Notes: generated by a model from the sequence alone, not told the origin. Counted from the stretch's first letter, positions 19,889-29,569 are shown. The stretch is 64,000 nucleotides of DNA from Cyclobacterium qasimii M12-11B (GCF_000427295.1 NZ_ATNM01000118.1:1-64000); one strand, 5' to 3'. A program made the numbers and translations.

Positions 19889-20220
19889 ACTGGTATTTGG
19901 TATAAAAATGTTTTCAGATTAAAGTAAGAGAAATTAACTAAGCGAAAAAAATACTCATTGGAATATTTAGCAATATAAGACCGGCTATCTATACTTTTTT
20001 TCCTCATAAAATGGATTTAGTTGGGCTTACTCGCAAACATTTGAAGTAAAACAATGGCGGAAATCGCTATATTGATTCCGTAAGTACTAATAGAAACTAC
20101 TTAATTAATTGTTTGAAAATAATTAGATATCAAATACATATAGTTATCATCTCAATCAAATTTTTGGTTAATTCCTTCTTTTTTACTTTTTGCATACCTA
20201 AAAATTGATTCTCTGTCTAT
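19889..20220. other. Divergent promoter region for the two dehydrogenases
   Basis: 332 AT-rich bases (TTAATTAATT, TTGAAAATAATTAG) between the DlgD-like and LgoD-like genes. It must contain both promoters. I see no clear operator or RNA. Confidence 0.4.
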
Positions 20221-21228
20221 ATGAAAGTTATCAGCTGTGAACGCCCGGGTCTGTTCTCTAACAAGGAAACTGAAATTCCACAAGCCATAGAAGGTGAGGT
20301 ATTGGTTAACATTAAAAAACTGGGTGTTTGTGGCACCGATTTGCATGCCTTTGCAGGAAACCAGGCATTTTTTACTTATCCGAGAATTCTTGGACATGAA
20401 ATAGCCGCTCAAGTAGCCCAACCCAATGGTTCTTTATTTGGGGAAGGGGAACCCGTTGTAGTCATTCCTTACCTTCATTGCGGTCAATGCAGTGCTTGTA
20501 AAGCAGGAAAAACCAACTGCTGTGAAAAACTTAAAGTATTGGGTGTCCATACAGATGGTGCCATGCAGGAATACATGGCCCTACCTGAGTCTATTCTTAT
20601 TCCAACACCTCAGCTAAGTTGGGATGAAATGGCCATCGTAGAGCCACTTTCTGTAGCCGCCCATTCAGTCAGAAGAGCCGGTATCCAAAAAGGAGATCAG
20701 GTTTTGGTCATGGGTTGCGGACCGATTGGATTGGCGATCATGGTTTTTGCTAAGCTTGCAGGTGCAGAAGTAACTGCCCTGGACATCAACCCCTGGAGGT
20801 TAAACCTGGCCAAGAACGAGTTTAAAGCCAGCCATAAAATCAATGCAAAAGAAGTTGAGGCTGATTCAAGGCTAAAAGAGAAATATAAAAACAGCTTTGA
20901 TGCCGTATTTGATGCCACTGGCAACAAATCAGCGATGGAGGCAGGCCCCTATTATGTAGGACATGGGGGGAAATACGTATTGGTTGGGCTATACAAAGAC
21001 CAATTGTCTTTTCACCACCCTTCCATTCATGCCAAAGAATTGACCTTACTATGCAGTAGAAATGCTACCAAGGATGACTTTCTATATGTCATATCCACAT
21101 TAGAAAATAAATCTTTCCCTACCAATTCTTATACCACGAATAAATTTGATTTTTCAGAAACAAAAGAGAAATTCCCAGAACTTACCCATCCTGAAAGCCA
21201 AGTCATCAAGGCTCTAATAGAATTTTAA
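20221..21228 (+). CDS. Zinc-dependent alcohol dehydrogenase, LgoD (L-galactonate 5-dehydrogenase)-like
   Basis: A 335-residue medium-chain zinc dehydrogenase. Catalytic zinc ligands are in GVCGTDLHA and GHE; structural-zinc cysteines occur in HCGQCSACKAGKTNCCE; the NAD-binding glycine motif is VMGCGPIGLA. The order GVCGTDLHAFAGNQAFFTYP, KTNCCEKLKVLGVHTDG, AAHSVRRA and SRNAT matches E. coli LgoD (YjjN), which oxidises L-galactonate to tagaturonate. Threonine or sorbitol dehydrogenase is the alternative. Together with the divergent DlgD-like gene it suggests a sugar-acid route downstream of polysaccharide breakdown. Confidence 0.82.
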   Translation: MKVISCERPGLFSNKETEIPQAIEGEVLVNIKKLGVCGTDLHAFAGNQAFFTYPRILGHEIAAQVAQPNGSLFGEGEPVVVIPYLHCGQCSACKAGKTNCCEKLKVLGVHTDGAMQEYMALPESILIPTPQLSWDEMAIVEPLSVAAHSVRRAGIQKGDQVLVMGCGPIGLAIMVFAKLAGAEVTALDINPWRLNLAKNEFKASHKINAKEVEADSRLKEKYKNSFDAVFDATGNKSAMEAGPYYVGHGGKYVLVGLYKDQLSFHHPSIHAKELTLLCSRNATKDDFLYVISTLENKSFPTNSYTTNKFDFSETKEKFPELTHPESQVIKALIEF

Positions 21229-21507
21229 ACTTACCTGTTAATTGTAACTTATAGCCCTTCTCTTCCCCCATGTGAGCAAGGAGGCATACGCGTAAAATGG
21301 ATTTTTGAGTTTTCACCCTACCGCTGCAATGATAAAAGCAAAATTTGCATGGACAGGAAACCAATAGAGTTAAACTTGAACTGATTTCATTTACATATTT
21401 CAGGTATTGGGTTTTTTACCATTCAAAAACCCTTCCCACCATTTGTAAATTGCTTTTGTTTCTTGATTGATTTATTTACGAAATTTGAAAGTTAAAGCGT
21501 ATAATCT

Positions 21508-21978
21508 ATGAATAGGTTTTCATTTTTATTTCTGACCCTTTGTTTCATGGTATTCCCATTATTTGTTAATGGGCAGATGAATAGTAATTACCAAATCTTA
21601 AAGACCAATAATGCCTACGTTGTCAAACCCCATTCAAAAGACTTTACTAGAATAGACACGGAAGGCATGAGCCTTGACTGTTCCACAACAAATCTTAGTA
21701 GTGAATTAAGCTTTGGGCATATTTCAAGCTATTTTGATGAGGATACCCAAATCCTTTTTAGAAACATAAAAATCCAGGCCAGGGTTTATGTAGACATTCA
21801 GGGTGATATAAGGGACCTTTATTTCATCTGTGAAAATGATCCAAAAGATATTGGGATAGATTTTGCAGAATTAGCGATGACCATTCAAAGGAAATTTAAA
21901 ATTGCTCAAAATAATGAGTGTCTTCCTAAACTTGAAGACAAATACATTTCATGGTATATCCCCTTGTACCAATATTAA
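21508..21978 (+). CDS. Exported protein of unknown function
   Basis: A 156-residue protein with a clear signal peptide (FLFLTLCFMVFPLFVNGQ) and a mixed soluble remainder. I do not recognise a family. The segment FRNIKIQARVYVDIQGDIRD has alternating hydrophobic residues suggestive of beta strands. It stands alone, 279 bases after the zinc dehydrogenase, and is followed by a gap before glnN. No repeats or enzymatic motifs are visible. Confidence 0.6.
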   Translation: MNRFSFLFLTLCFMVFPLFVNGQMNSNYQILKTNNAYVVKPHSKDFTRIDTEGMSLDCSTTNLSSELSFGHISSYFDEDTQILFRNIKIQARVYVDIQGDIRDLYFICENDPKDIGIDFAELAMTIQRKFKIAQNNECLPKLEDKYISWYIPLYQY

Positions 21979-22173
21979 TCCCAATTCAGCAATAGTTTTA
22001 AGTGCTTTCACTAGGCCACGGGTTTCATCCCTAGCTATGACATTACGCCCTTTATGGGTTGGTGAAATAGAAACAATGCCCACTATTCTAGCACGATTAT
22101 CCTAAGACTTTAAAAAGTTAGTTTGGATTTGCAATAGAAAGATATTCTTCAACAATCCTATCAAAAAGAACCA

Positions 22174-22202
22174 AAAAAAAAGCCCGATACAATCGGGCTT
22201 TT
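22174..22202. terminator. Terminator of glnN
   Basis: AGCCCGAT (22181-22188) pairs with ATCGGGCT (22192-22199) around a three-base loop, flanked by an A-run on the left and four T on the right. It begins within 20 bases of the glnN stop on the minus strand, where the A-run becomes the T-tract. Confidence 0.85.
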
Positions 22203-22220
22203 CAATAAATCTATTTTCTT

Positions 22221-24383
22221 TTATTTCAAAAAGAGCATCTCTCTGTATTTCACTAATGGCCAAGACTCATCGTCCACTAGCAATTCAAGTTTGTCTACTG
22301 CATACCTGATTACATCAAAGTAGGTGTCTTTTACATCAACGCTATAAAGCTTGGCTTTTTTAGAAATATCTTCTTCTTTATTTACTCGCTTCCTAGCTTC
22401 AACCATTTCGCCAACATTTGATTTGAGTGACTCAAGGTGTTTAGAGATTTCCTCAATTGTATCAAGGGCTGCTGAATGATCTAAACCTAATCCTTTCAAA
22501 CCATTTGCATTTGCAATAAGCTTGTTTTGATAAAGGATGGCTGTAGGGATAATGTGGTTCAAGGCCAAATCACCCATTACACGGGATTCGATTTGAACTT
22601 TCATTATATAGTTCTCCAACCTGATTTCATGTCTTGCATGTAATTCTCTTTCATTAAGCACACCATGCTTTTTGTAAAGATCTGTTACAGACTTAGAAAT
22701 AAGAACATCTAAGGCATCAGCAGTACTTTTTAAGTTAGAAAGACCTCTTTTCTCAGCTTCTTGTGCCCATTCTTCGGAATAGCCATCACCTTCGAAACGA
22801 ACTTTTTTACTTTCCTTGATATATTTTCTAAGTACGTTAACTATGGCAAGTTTCTTTTCTTTACCAGCGCCAATTTCCTTATCGATATCTCGTTTCATGT
22901 CTTTAAGGACATCAGCAACGATCACATTAAGTGCTGTCATTGGACCTGCAGGGTTTGCAGTGGATCCAACAGCTCTGAACTCAAATTTATTACCAGTAAA
23001 GGCGAAAGGAGAAGTTCTGTTTCTATCAGTGTTGTCAAGAATGATCTCAGGAATTTTAGAAATTCCCAATTTCATGTACATATTGTCTCCTTTTTCTATT
23101 TTTAAATTGCCATTTTTCTCCAATTCATCAAGAATCTCAGTAAGCGTACTTCCCAAGAAGATAGAGATAATAGCAGGAGGGGCTTCATTTGCACCTAATC
23201 TGAAATCATTACCAGCAGAAGCAATACTAGCCCTAAGTAGGTCAGCATTCACATATACCGCTTTGATAGTAGCTACCAAGAAGCATAAGAACTGAAGGTT
23301 TTCTCTTGCAGAGTTACTAGGCTGAAAAAGATTAACTCCTGTATCAGTTATTAATGACCAGTTGTTGTGCTTTCCGCTACCGTTAAGGCCTGCAAATGGT
23401 TTCTCATGGAAGAGAACTTTAAAGTTGTGCTTTTCGGCCACTTTTTCCATTACTTCCATCAAAAGAAGGTTGTGGTCAGTGGCTTTATTGATGTCCTCAA
23501 ATAATGGAGCAACCTCAAACTGTCCTGGAGCAACTTCATTGTGACGCGTTGAAACAGGAATACCTAATTTCAATGCCTCAATTTCAAAGTCTTTCATGTA
23601 CTCCTTAACTCTGGAAGGAATAGACCCGAAATAATGATCATCTAATTGCTGACCTCTTGCTGGATTATGTCCAAAAACAGTTCTACCAGCCATTACTAGA
23701 TCTGGACGGGTAGCATATAGTGCTCTATCTACTACGAAATATTCTTGTTCTACACCTAGTGAAGGATTTACTTTTTTGACATTCCTGTCAAAATACTGAC
23801 AGATGTCTACAGCAGCTGCATTGATTGATTCAGTAGACCTGATAAGTGGTGTTTTAAAATCAAGTGCTTCACCTGTATACGAAACAAATATTGTTGGTAT
23901 GCAAAGTGCTTGATCGAAAATAAAAATCGGAGAGCTGGGATCCCAAGCGGTATATCCACGAGCCTCGAAAGTCGTTCTTATTCCACCATTTGGGAAAGAT
24001 GATGCATCAGGCTCTTGTTGAACCAAAGTACTCCCTTTAAATCTTTCCATTCCAGTCATGGCATCGAAAAAGGTGTCATGTTTCTCAGCAGTTGATCCCG
24101 TTAGGGGTTGAAACCAGTGAGTATAATGCGTTGCACCTTTTGACATGGCCCATCCTTTTACTGCTGTTGCGATTTCATCAGCAGTGGACATATCTATTTT
24201 CGTTCCTTTTTCAATCGCAGATTTGACTTTTTTGAAAACAGGACTAGCTAAGGTTTCCTGCATCTCTTTTAAGCCAAATACCTGAGATCCGAAATAATCA
24301 GAAATTTTTAAAGAAGGTGCTACTGCAGTTACCTTAGCTCTGCTTTGCACTTTCATTAACGCTTTTTGTCTTAATGTTGCCAT
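22221..24383 (-). CDS. glnN: Glutamine synthetase type III
   Basis: A 720-residue GlnN, the large glutamine synthetase typical of Bacteroidota and cyanobacteria. It condenses glutamate and ammonia using ATP. Evidence includes the length (type III is ~700-730 residues versus ~450 for type I), the N-terminal SDYFGSQVFGLKEMQETL, the ligand-binding GVEQEYFVVDR and HNEVAPGQFEVAPLF segments, and the GLNGSGKHNNWS loop followed by NAGNDFRLG-type text (seen as SAGNDFRLGANEAPP). It is intact. A CAAAATTA (minus-strand TAATTTTG) element 31 bases upstream is a likely promoter part, and a hairpin terminator follows. Confidence 0.96.
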   Translation of the reverse strand: MATLRQKALMKVQSRAKVTAVAPSLKISDYFGSQVFGLKEMQETLASPVFKKVKSAIEKGTKIDMSTADEIATAVKGWAMSKGATHYTHWFQPLTGSTAEKHDTFFDAMTGMERFKGSTLVQQEPDASSFPNGGIRTTFEARGYTAWDPSSPIFIFDQALCIPTIFVSYTGEALDFKTPLIRSTESINAAAVDICQYFDRNVKKVNPSLGVEQEYFVVDRALYATRPDLVMAGRTVFGHNPARGQQLDDHYFGSIPSRVKEYMKDFEIEALKLGIPVSTRHNEVAPGQFEVAPLFEDINKATDHNLLLMEVMEKVAEKHNFKVLFHEKPFAGLNGSGKHNNWSLITDTGVNLFQPSNSARENLQFLCFLVATIKAVYVNADLLRASIASAGNDFRLGANEAPPAIISIFLGSTLTEILDELEKNGNLKIEKGDNMYMKLGISKIPEIILDNTDRNRTSPFAFTGNKFEFRAVGSTANPAGPMTALNVIVADVLKDMKRDIDKEIGAGKEKKLAIVNVLRKYIKESKKVRFEGDGYSEEWAQEAEKRGLSNLKSTADALDVLISKSVTDLYKKHGVLNERELHARHEIRLENYIMKVQIESRVMGDLALNHIIPTAILYQNKLIANANGLKGLGLDHSAALDTIEEISKHLESLKSNVGEMVEARKRVNKEEDISKKAKLYSVDVKDTYFDVIRYAVDKLELLVDDESWPLVKYREMLFLK

Positions 24384-24413
24384 TTGAATAGTTTATGGTT
24401 TAAAAACTAATTA

Positions 24414-24421
24414 CAAAATTA
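24414..24421 (-). promoter_or_regulatory. Probable -7 element of the glnN promoter
   Basis: On the minus strand the sequence reads TAATTTTG, matching the Bacteroidota TAnnTTTG box, 30-38 bases before the glnN start codon. No clear TTTG lies ~19 bases further upstream, so the match is partial. Confidence 0.4.
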
Positions 24422-24583
24422 GAAAAATAATTGAATTTTTTTCATTTATGGTGACTTTTAGAAGCAATTTCGGTAATTTTTACAGTATTGATAACAAACA
24501 CACCCAAAATATCCATCAGAATGGATGTTTTTTTTCGAATTCGTCTAATTTATTGCAAAAATGGAAAACTCAAGGATATTCAC

Positions 24584-24591
24584 TAAATTTG
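24584..24591 (+). promoter_or_regulatory. Probable -7 element of the mtaB promoter
   Basis: TAAATTTG matches the TAnnTTTG box and ends 25 bases before the TTG start of mtaB. The upstream TTG at 24553 is too far for the usual 19-base spacing, so only half of the promoter is seen. Confidence 0.4.
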
Positions 24592-24616
24592 CACTGGAAT
24601 AAAAGAAAAGAAAAGT

Positions 24617-25936
24617 TTGAAAAAAGTAGCATTCTATACCCTCGGTTGCAAATTAAATTATGCAGAAACCTCTACCATCAGCCGTATGTTTGAAAAAAAG
24701 GGCTATAAAAAGGTTGGCTTTGAGGAAACACCTGATATTTTCATTATCAATACTTGTTCAGTTACCGAAAATGCTGACAAAAAATGTAAGAAAATCGTAA
24801 AGGAGGCCAAAAAGATATCTCCAAACGGCTTTATAGCTATTATTGGGTGTTATGCACAACTCAAGCCTCAGGAGATTGCCACTATTCCAGGAGTAGATGC
24901 TGTCTTAGGTGCAGCAGAAAAATTCAGGTTGATTGAATTACTTGATGATTTTTCGGTTGGTCAGGAGGCCAAAGTCTACGCTTCTTCCATCGCTGAAGCG
25001 GAAGTATTTAACAACGCTTATAGTATTCACGATCGAACACGTACCTTTCTAAAGGTTCAAGACGGTTGCAACTATGGCTGCGCATTTTGTACAATTCCTC
25101 TTGCAAGAGGAAAAAGTAGAAGTGACACCATTGACAATATTATAGCGGCAGCCAATGAAATTGCAGCTACTGAAGTAAAAGAAATAGTAATTACTGGTGT
25201 TAATATTGGGGACTTCGGCATTCACAATGGCAAGAGAAAAGAAAAATTCATAGACCTTATACAGGCATTGGATCAGGTTGAAGGGATCAATAGATTTCGA
25301 ATTTCATCAATAGAGCCCAATTTGCTCACCAATGAAGCCATCTCATTTGTCGCCCAATCCCAAAATTTTGTCCCCCACTTCCATATCCCTCTTCAATCAG
25401 GTAGCAATACCATATTAAGAAAAATGGGGAGAAGGTATTTAAGGGAGCTTTATGAAGATAGGGTCAGCAAAATCAAAGGCCTAATGCCCCACTGCTGTAT
25501 TGGGGTCGATGTAATCGTCGGTTTTCCAGGTGAAACGGAAGAATTGTTTCTGGAAACTTATGAATTCCTCAAAGAGCTTCCAATTTCTTATCTTCATGTA
25601 TTTACTTATTCTGAACGGGCCAATACCAGGGCCGCAGAAATGGACGAAGCAGTTCCCATGAAAATCAGAAACAAGCGCTCAAAAATGCTAAGAATACTTT
25701 CTGAGAAGAAAAAAAGGGCTTTTTATGAAGAGAATCTTGGCAAAACATACACTGTTTTGTTTGAAGGGGATGTAGAAGATGGTAAAATGTTCGGTTTTAC
25801 AGAAAACTACATTAGAGTAAGTGCTAAATATGACCCTCTTTTAATAAATGAATTGAAAAATGTGACCTTGGTCGAAATAAATGAGAAAGGTAGTGTAGAT
25901 GTTTATGAACCTGAAAGGGAAGAAATACACCACTAA
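24617..25936 (+). CDS. mtaB: tRNA t6A37 methylthiotransferase MtaB
   Basis: A 439-residue radical-SAM enzyme that converts t6A37 to ms2t6A in tRNA. The N-terminal UPF0004 domain (residues ~3-100) has its three cluster Cys in TLGCKLN, TCSVTENADKKC and the later IGCYAQ. The radical-SAM motif CNYGCAFC gives CxxxCxxC. A C-terminal TRAM-like domain is visible near KTYTVLFEGD. The start is TTG at 24617, because the family regularly begins KKVAFYTLGCKLN, and no in-frame ATG precedes that text. It stands alone, with a -7-like box 25 bases upstream. Confidence 0.93.
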   Translation: MKKVAFYTLGCKLNYAETSTISRMFEKKGYKKVGFEETPDIFIINTCSVTENADKKCKKIVKEAKKISPNGFIAIIGCYAQLKPQEIATIPGVDAVLGAAEKFRLIELLDDFSVGQEAKVYASSIAEAEVFNNAYSIHDRTRTFLKVQDGCNYGCAFCTIPLARGKSRSDTIDNIIAAANEIAATEVKEIVITGVNIGDFGIHNGKRKEKFIDLIQALDQVEGINRFRISSIEPNLLTNEAISFVAQSQNFVPHFHIPLQSGSNTILRKMGRRYLRELYEDRVSKIKGLMPHCCIGVDVIVGFPGETEELFLETYEFLKELPISYLHVFTYSERANTRAAEMDEAVPMKIRNKRSKMLRILSEKKKRAFYEENLGKTYTVLFEGDVEDGKMFGFTENYIRVSAKYDPLLINELKNVTLVEINEKGSVDVYEPEREEIHH

Positions 25937-26069
25937 GATTATAAATTGGTAACGTTAATCAACCGATGATCAGCGTATTTTTTAATTTTATAATTTTTAT
26001 GATGTAAGAATGAATTCCATGTCTTAAATTGGGTTATTGTAAGATTTATTCCCCAATCCAATTTATAAC

Positions 26070-27428
26070 ATGATCACGCATTCAAAAAATTTCATTTTTA
26101 CAATAGTTCTATTACTGTTCCAGTTTACTAATACTTATTCTCAGAGTTCATTGGGGAAAAATATTGACCCTTTTCAACCAGTGAAAATAGCTGAAGATGG
26201 TAGCTGGTGTTGGTTTCAGGACGAAAGGGCGCTTTTAATTGACAACAAAGTGTTTTTCACTGGAGTCACTTCAAAAGGATACAATACAGTTAGTGAGTGG
26301 AATTTGGATGATAACAGTTCAAAAACCACTATAATTACCGAAGGCTCTTTACCTGCCGATGATCACAACGTAGGTTCACTCATGCTGAGACCTGATGGTA
26401 AAATTTTAACCGTTTATTCTGGACACACCTATGACGATTCCGTTAGGTATAGAACAACAGTTAACCCGTTCGACATTAGTGAGTGGACGGATGAATCTTC
26501 CTTTATCGCCAATGCTAAGGTTTGTTATTCCAACACCTATTACCTTGAGGAGGCTGATTTAACCTATAATTTCTTTAGAGGAAATGGCAACAACCCACAC
26601 TATATGGTCTCTAAAGACTATGGTGATAGCTGGACATTTGGAGGGAGGCTTTTTGAATTCCCTGGAAGATCCTATTTGAGGTATGCTTCAGACGGAAAAA
26701 ATCGTGTACATTTCATCACCACGGATGGACACCCAAGACACATGAACAATAATATATACCATGGGTATATAGAAAATGGCAATGCCTATAAATCTGATGG
26801 AACCTTAGTAGGCCCATTAAGCACAACAGAAAACAGCAAGTTCAAACCTTCTGATTTCACAATAGTATTTGATGGAGACCTTGAAACACGAGAAGATGTG
26901 GGTTGGACAAGTGACATCCAATTGGATGAGAATGGCACACCTTATTTTGTTTTCACTGTAGCCAAAGACCCAGTTTCCAGAGGAGAGCGATTTAATGTAT
27001 CAAAAGGTGGTTTTGACAATAGGTACCATTATGCTATTTGGGATGATGGCAAATGGGTTGAAAATGAGATCGCCTTTGGAGGCAGTCGCTTGTATCCTGA
27101 TGAAAATGAATATACAGGTTTAATAAGCTTAAACCCAAAAGACAAAAACATCCTTTACTTTTCCGGAGATGTACATCCAGTAACTGGTGACCCACTACTT
27201 GTAGATGGTGAAAGAAGATATGAAATATTCAGGGGAGAAAGACTTGATGAAGAAAGCCCATGGGAATTTACTCCTGTAACTTTTAATTCAAAAGAGGACA
27301 ATTTCAGGCCTATAGTATTGGCAGATGAAAACAGAGAAATTGTTTTGTGGTTGACAGGAAGATATACTACCTACAAGGATTATCAACTTAAGGTTTACGG
27401 AAAAGTAATCCAGAAAAAAAACGGTTAA
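26070..27428 (+). CDS. Secreted BNR-4 repeat protein (sialidase-like propeller)
   Basis: A 452-residue exported protein (signal peptide FTIVLLLFQFTNTYSQ) of the BNR-4 type: beta-propeller repeats carrying Asp-box-like loops such as SKDYGDSWTFGG. Text like SWCWFQDERALLI and SEWNLDDNSS is typical of BNR-4 proteins that sit in polysaccharide loci and include ulvan or rhamnogalacturonan lyase relatives. Enzymatic activity is not proved. Its stop (27426-27428) is in the same frame as the ThuA-like sequence that follows directly, so the two could be one broken fusion. It is the first of four same-strand exported genes. Confidence 0.72.
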   Translation: MITHSKNFIFTIVLLLFQFTNTYSQSSLGKNIDPFQPVKIAEDGSWCWFQDERALLIDNKVFFTGVTSKGYNTVSEWNLDDNSSKTTIITEGSLPADDHNVGSLMLRPDGKILTVYSGHTYDDSVRYRTTVNPFDISEWTDESSFIANAKVCYSNTYYLEEADLTYNFFRGNGNNPHYMVSKDYGDSWTFGGRLFEFPGRSYLRYASDGKNRVHFITTDGHPRHMNNNIYHGYIENGNAYKSDGTLVGPLSTTENSKFKPSDFTIVFDGDLETREDVGWTSDIQLDENGTPYFVFTVAKDPVSRGERFNVSKGGFDNRYHYAIWDDGKWVENEIAFGGSRLYPDENEYTGLISLNPKDKNILYFSGDVHPVTGDPLLVDGERRYEIFRGERLDEESPWEFTPVTFNSKEDNFRPIVLADENREIVLWLTGRYTTYKDYQLKVYGKVIQKKNG

Positions 27429-28130
27429 AAGAACGAAAACAAGAAAATAACATTCCTTATCAGCAAGGATCCTGACAATTATGAAGCGGATCTCACCATC
27501 CCTTATTTTGCAATGAAACTCACAAAAGAAAGTGGGTTTGAGACAAAAGTGATTTTAGGTGAAGGTGAAAGAAATGAGTTTAAACTCCCGGAATTAGAGA
27601 AAAACATGGACAGTGATCTGTTGGTGTTTTTCTTAAGAAGGGTGGCACTTTCTACCGATCAGATGCAACTGATAAAAGATTATATTGCTGCAGGCAAGCC
27701 CGTCCTTGGCATAAGAACAGCCAATCATGCGTTTTCAGTCAGAGAAGGTGATATTCCTTTAGGATTTGAGGACTGGAAGGATTTTGTTCCTGAGGTTTTA
27801 GGACATGAAAATAAAGGTTACGGAGCGGCCCGATCCCCTACCCATGTTGTAGCGGAACAGAAAACAGGTAAAAAAATATTGAAAGGTATCCCTGAAGGAG
27901 AATGGGAAAGTCAAGGCAACCTCTATTTAATAGGAAACACGCTTGACAAAAAGGCTAATGTAATATTAAGCGGTACTTCAGATGGAAAAACAAACCCTAT
28001 CGCTTATACGAGGAAATATGGAAAATCAAGGGTTTTCTATACCTCTCTTGGGTATCCTACCGACTTTACCCACCCCTATTTCATTCAATTCATGAAAAAT
28101 GCCATTGACTGGACATTAAAAATAAAATAA
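27429..28130 (+). CDS. ThuA-domain (trehalose-utilisation-like) protein, 5' end unclear
   Basis: A ThuA-fold protein of the class-I glutamine-amidotransferase-like superfamily. The first ATG is at 27513, but the frame is open back to the preceding stop and encodes NKKITFLISKDPDNYEAD, which looks like the first beta strand. Starting at 27513 would delete it. No signal peptide or normal start codon is visible, whereas relatives usually have one. Conserved core text includes LLVFFLRRVALS, GKPVLGIRTANHAF and SRVFYTSLGYPTDF. Because it shares the frame of the BNR-4 gene and is separated only by that gene's stop, it may be the second domain of a fusion protein or a gene that lost its 5' end. ThuA proteins are linked to sugar oxidation; a glycan role is likely. 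Confidence 0.65.
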   Translation, partial: KNENKKITFLISKDPDNYEADLTIPYFAMKLTKESGFETKVILGEGERNEFKLPELEKNMDSDLLVFFLRRVALSTDQMQLIKDYIAAGKPVLGIRTANHAFSVREGDIPLGFEDWKDFVPEVLGHENKGYGAARSPTHVVAEQKTGKKILKGIPEGEWESQGNLYLIGNTLDKKANVILSGTSDGKTNPIAYTRKYGKSRVFYTSLGYPTDFTHPYFIQFMKNAIDWTLKIK

Positions 28131-28157
28131 GCAAACCACTAAATTATCCATCAGCTC

Positions 28158-29546
28158 ATGAAAAGCTTCATTTTATCTCATCAACAAATCTTATTTACTG
28201 CCCTACTGTTTGTATTTGTTTCTATCAGTTTTCAAGGTTATTCTCAAAAAACAACTACTTGGAAAACCGGAACAGATAAAATTAACATTACACCGAAATC
28301 TTCCTTATGGATGGCTGGTTACGGTCATAGAGACCATACTGCAGAAGGGAAATATGGAGAGTTATGGGTAAAGGTGTTGGCATTGGAAGATGCAAAAGGA
28401 TACAAAACCGTAATCGTTACTTCAGATCTACTAGGCTTACCTAAGAACTTGTCTGATGGAATACGTAATTCAGCAATCAAGGAGTTTGGCCTTCAAAAAT
28501 CTCAAATTGTTTTAAACAGTAGCCATACCCATTCCGCGCCTGTACTAGGAAAATCTCTATTTGACATTTACCCTATGAATCCGCAGCAACGAAATGATGT
28601 AGAAGAATACACCGCTAATCTTCAGGAAGAAATAGTAAAAAGCATTGGCAAGGCACTTTCCAATATGAAGCCCTCCAAGATTTATTCCAACAATGGGACG
28701 GCTAGATTTCAGGTCAATAGAAGAAACAATAAGGAGAGCGAAGTTCATTTGTCAACAGACTTGAATGGACCTATGGATCACGCTGTTCCTGTTTTAAAAG
28801 TAATGGATGAAAACGATCATATCACCACTGTACTATTTGGCTATGCTTGTCATCCTACCGTACTGAGTGGTTACGAATGGTCTGGAGATTATCCGGGTTA
28901 TGCCCAGGAAGTAGTCGAGAAAAATTACCCTGGAGCGATGGCCATGTTTTTTCAAGGAGCTGGTGGAGATCAAAACCCACTTCCCAGAAGAACACTTCCT
29001 TTAGCAAAACAATATGGAACAGTCTTGGCAGCCACAGTAGAAAGGGTACTCTCTGAAGACATGAAGCCTTTAGAGGCGGATTTAGGATCTGCTTATACAG
29101 AAATAGACCTTGGCTTAGAAGATGCTCCTAGCAAGGCTGAACTTAATAAAATAATCAAGGAGCAAAGTGGCTACATGAAAAGGTGGGCAGAACGAATGCT
29201 TGGGGAAATAGAAGCGGGGAACACCCTCCCATCTTCTTATCCTTTCCCAGTGCAAATCATTAAGATTGGCAACCAGTCTATTTTCACCATGGGTGGCGAG
29301 GTAACAATTGGATACGCCAATAAACTCAAAGAAAAGTATGGTCCTGATATTTTTGTCATGACCTATACGAATGACGTAATGAGTTATATTCCGACCGAAG
29401 TCATCTTAGAAGAAGGAGGATACGAGGGACATACCGCGCAAATGGTTTATGGCCTGCCAAGTAAATGGAAAACTGGATTAGAGGAACAAATCCTATCTGC
29501 ATTTGATGGACTGGCTAGTAAATTAGCAATTCAACCCGCAAAATAA
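28158..29546 (+). CDS. Neutral/alkaline ceramidase-like exported protein
   Basis: A 462-residue protein with a signal peptide (residues ~1-30, ILFTALLFVFVSISFQGYSQ) and the fold of the neutral/alkaline non-lysosomal ceramidase N-terminal domain (PF04734-type). Supporting text is KINITPKSSLWMAGYGHR near the N-terminus, the histidine-rich zinc-site segment NSSHTHSAPVLG, FGYACHPTV and FQGAGGDQNPLPRR. In environmental Bacteroidota, proteins of this form often lie in glycan loci and their lipid-amidase activity is unproved, so the family name should not be read as function. It starts 27 bases after the ThuA gene and precedes a DUF1080 gene, indicating one operon. Confidence 0.82.
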   Translation: MKSFILSHQQILFTALLFVFVSISFQGYSQKTTTWKTGTDKINITPKSSLWMAGYGHRDHTAEGKYGELWVKVLALEDAKGYKTVIVTSDLLGLPKNLSDGIRNSAIKEFGLQKSQIVLNSSHTHSAPVLGKSLFDIYPMNPQQRNDVEEYTANLQEEIVKSIGKALSNMKPSKIYSNNGTARFQVNRRNNKESEVHLSTDLNGPMDHAVPVLKVMDENDHITTVLFGYACHPTVLSGYEWSGDYPGYAQEVVEKNYPGAMAMFFQGAGGDQNPLPRRTLPLAKQYGTVLAATVERVLSEDMKPLEADLGSAYTEIDLGLEDAPSKAELNKIIKEQSGYMKRWAERMLGEIEAGNTLPSSYPFPVQIIKIGNQSIFTMGGEVTIGYANKLKEKYGPDIFVMTYTNDVMSYIPTEVILEEGGYEGHTAQMVYGLPSKWKTGLEEQILSAFDGLASKLAIQPAK

Positions 29547-29569
29547 AAAGCATAGCTCGCTTGAACATT

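Noticed and set aside
21949-22101. Minus-strand stop-to-stop frame overlapping the end of the 21508 gene (reads IVGIVSISPTHKGRN)
   Set aside because: About 50 codons with no start and overlapping a better gene; no recognisable family.
22816-23295. 159-codon plus-strand ORF inside glnN
   Set aside because: It is antisense to a strongly conserved glutamine synthetase, and its length follows from glnN codon composition.
27513-27515. ATG at 27513 as the true ThuA start
   Set aside because: It would remove the first beta strand of the fold. It remains the only ATG available, so the 5' end is left open.
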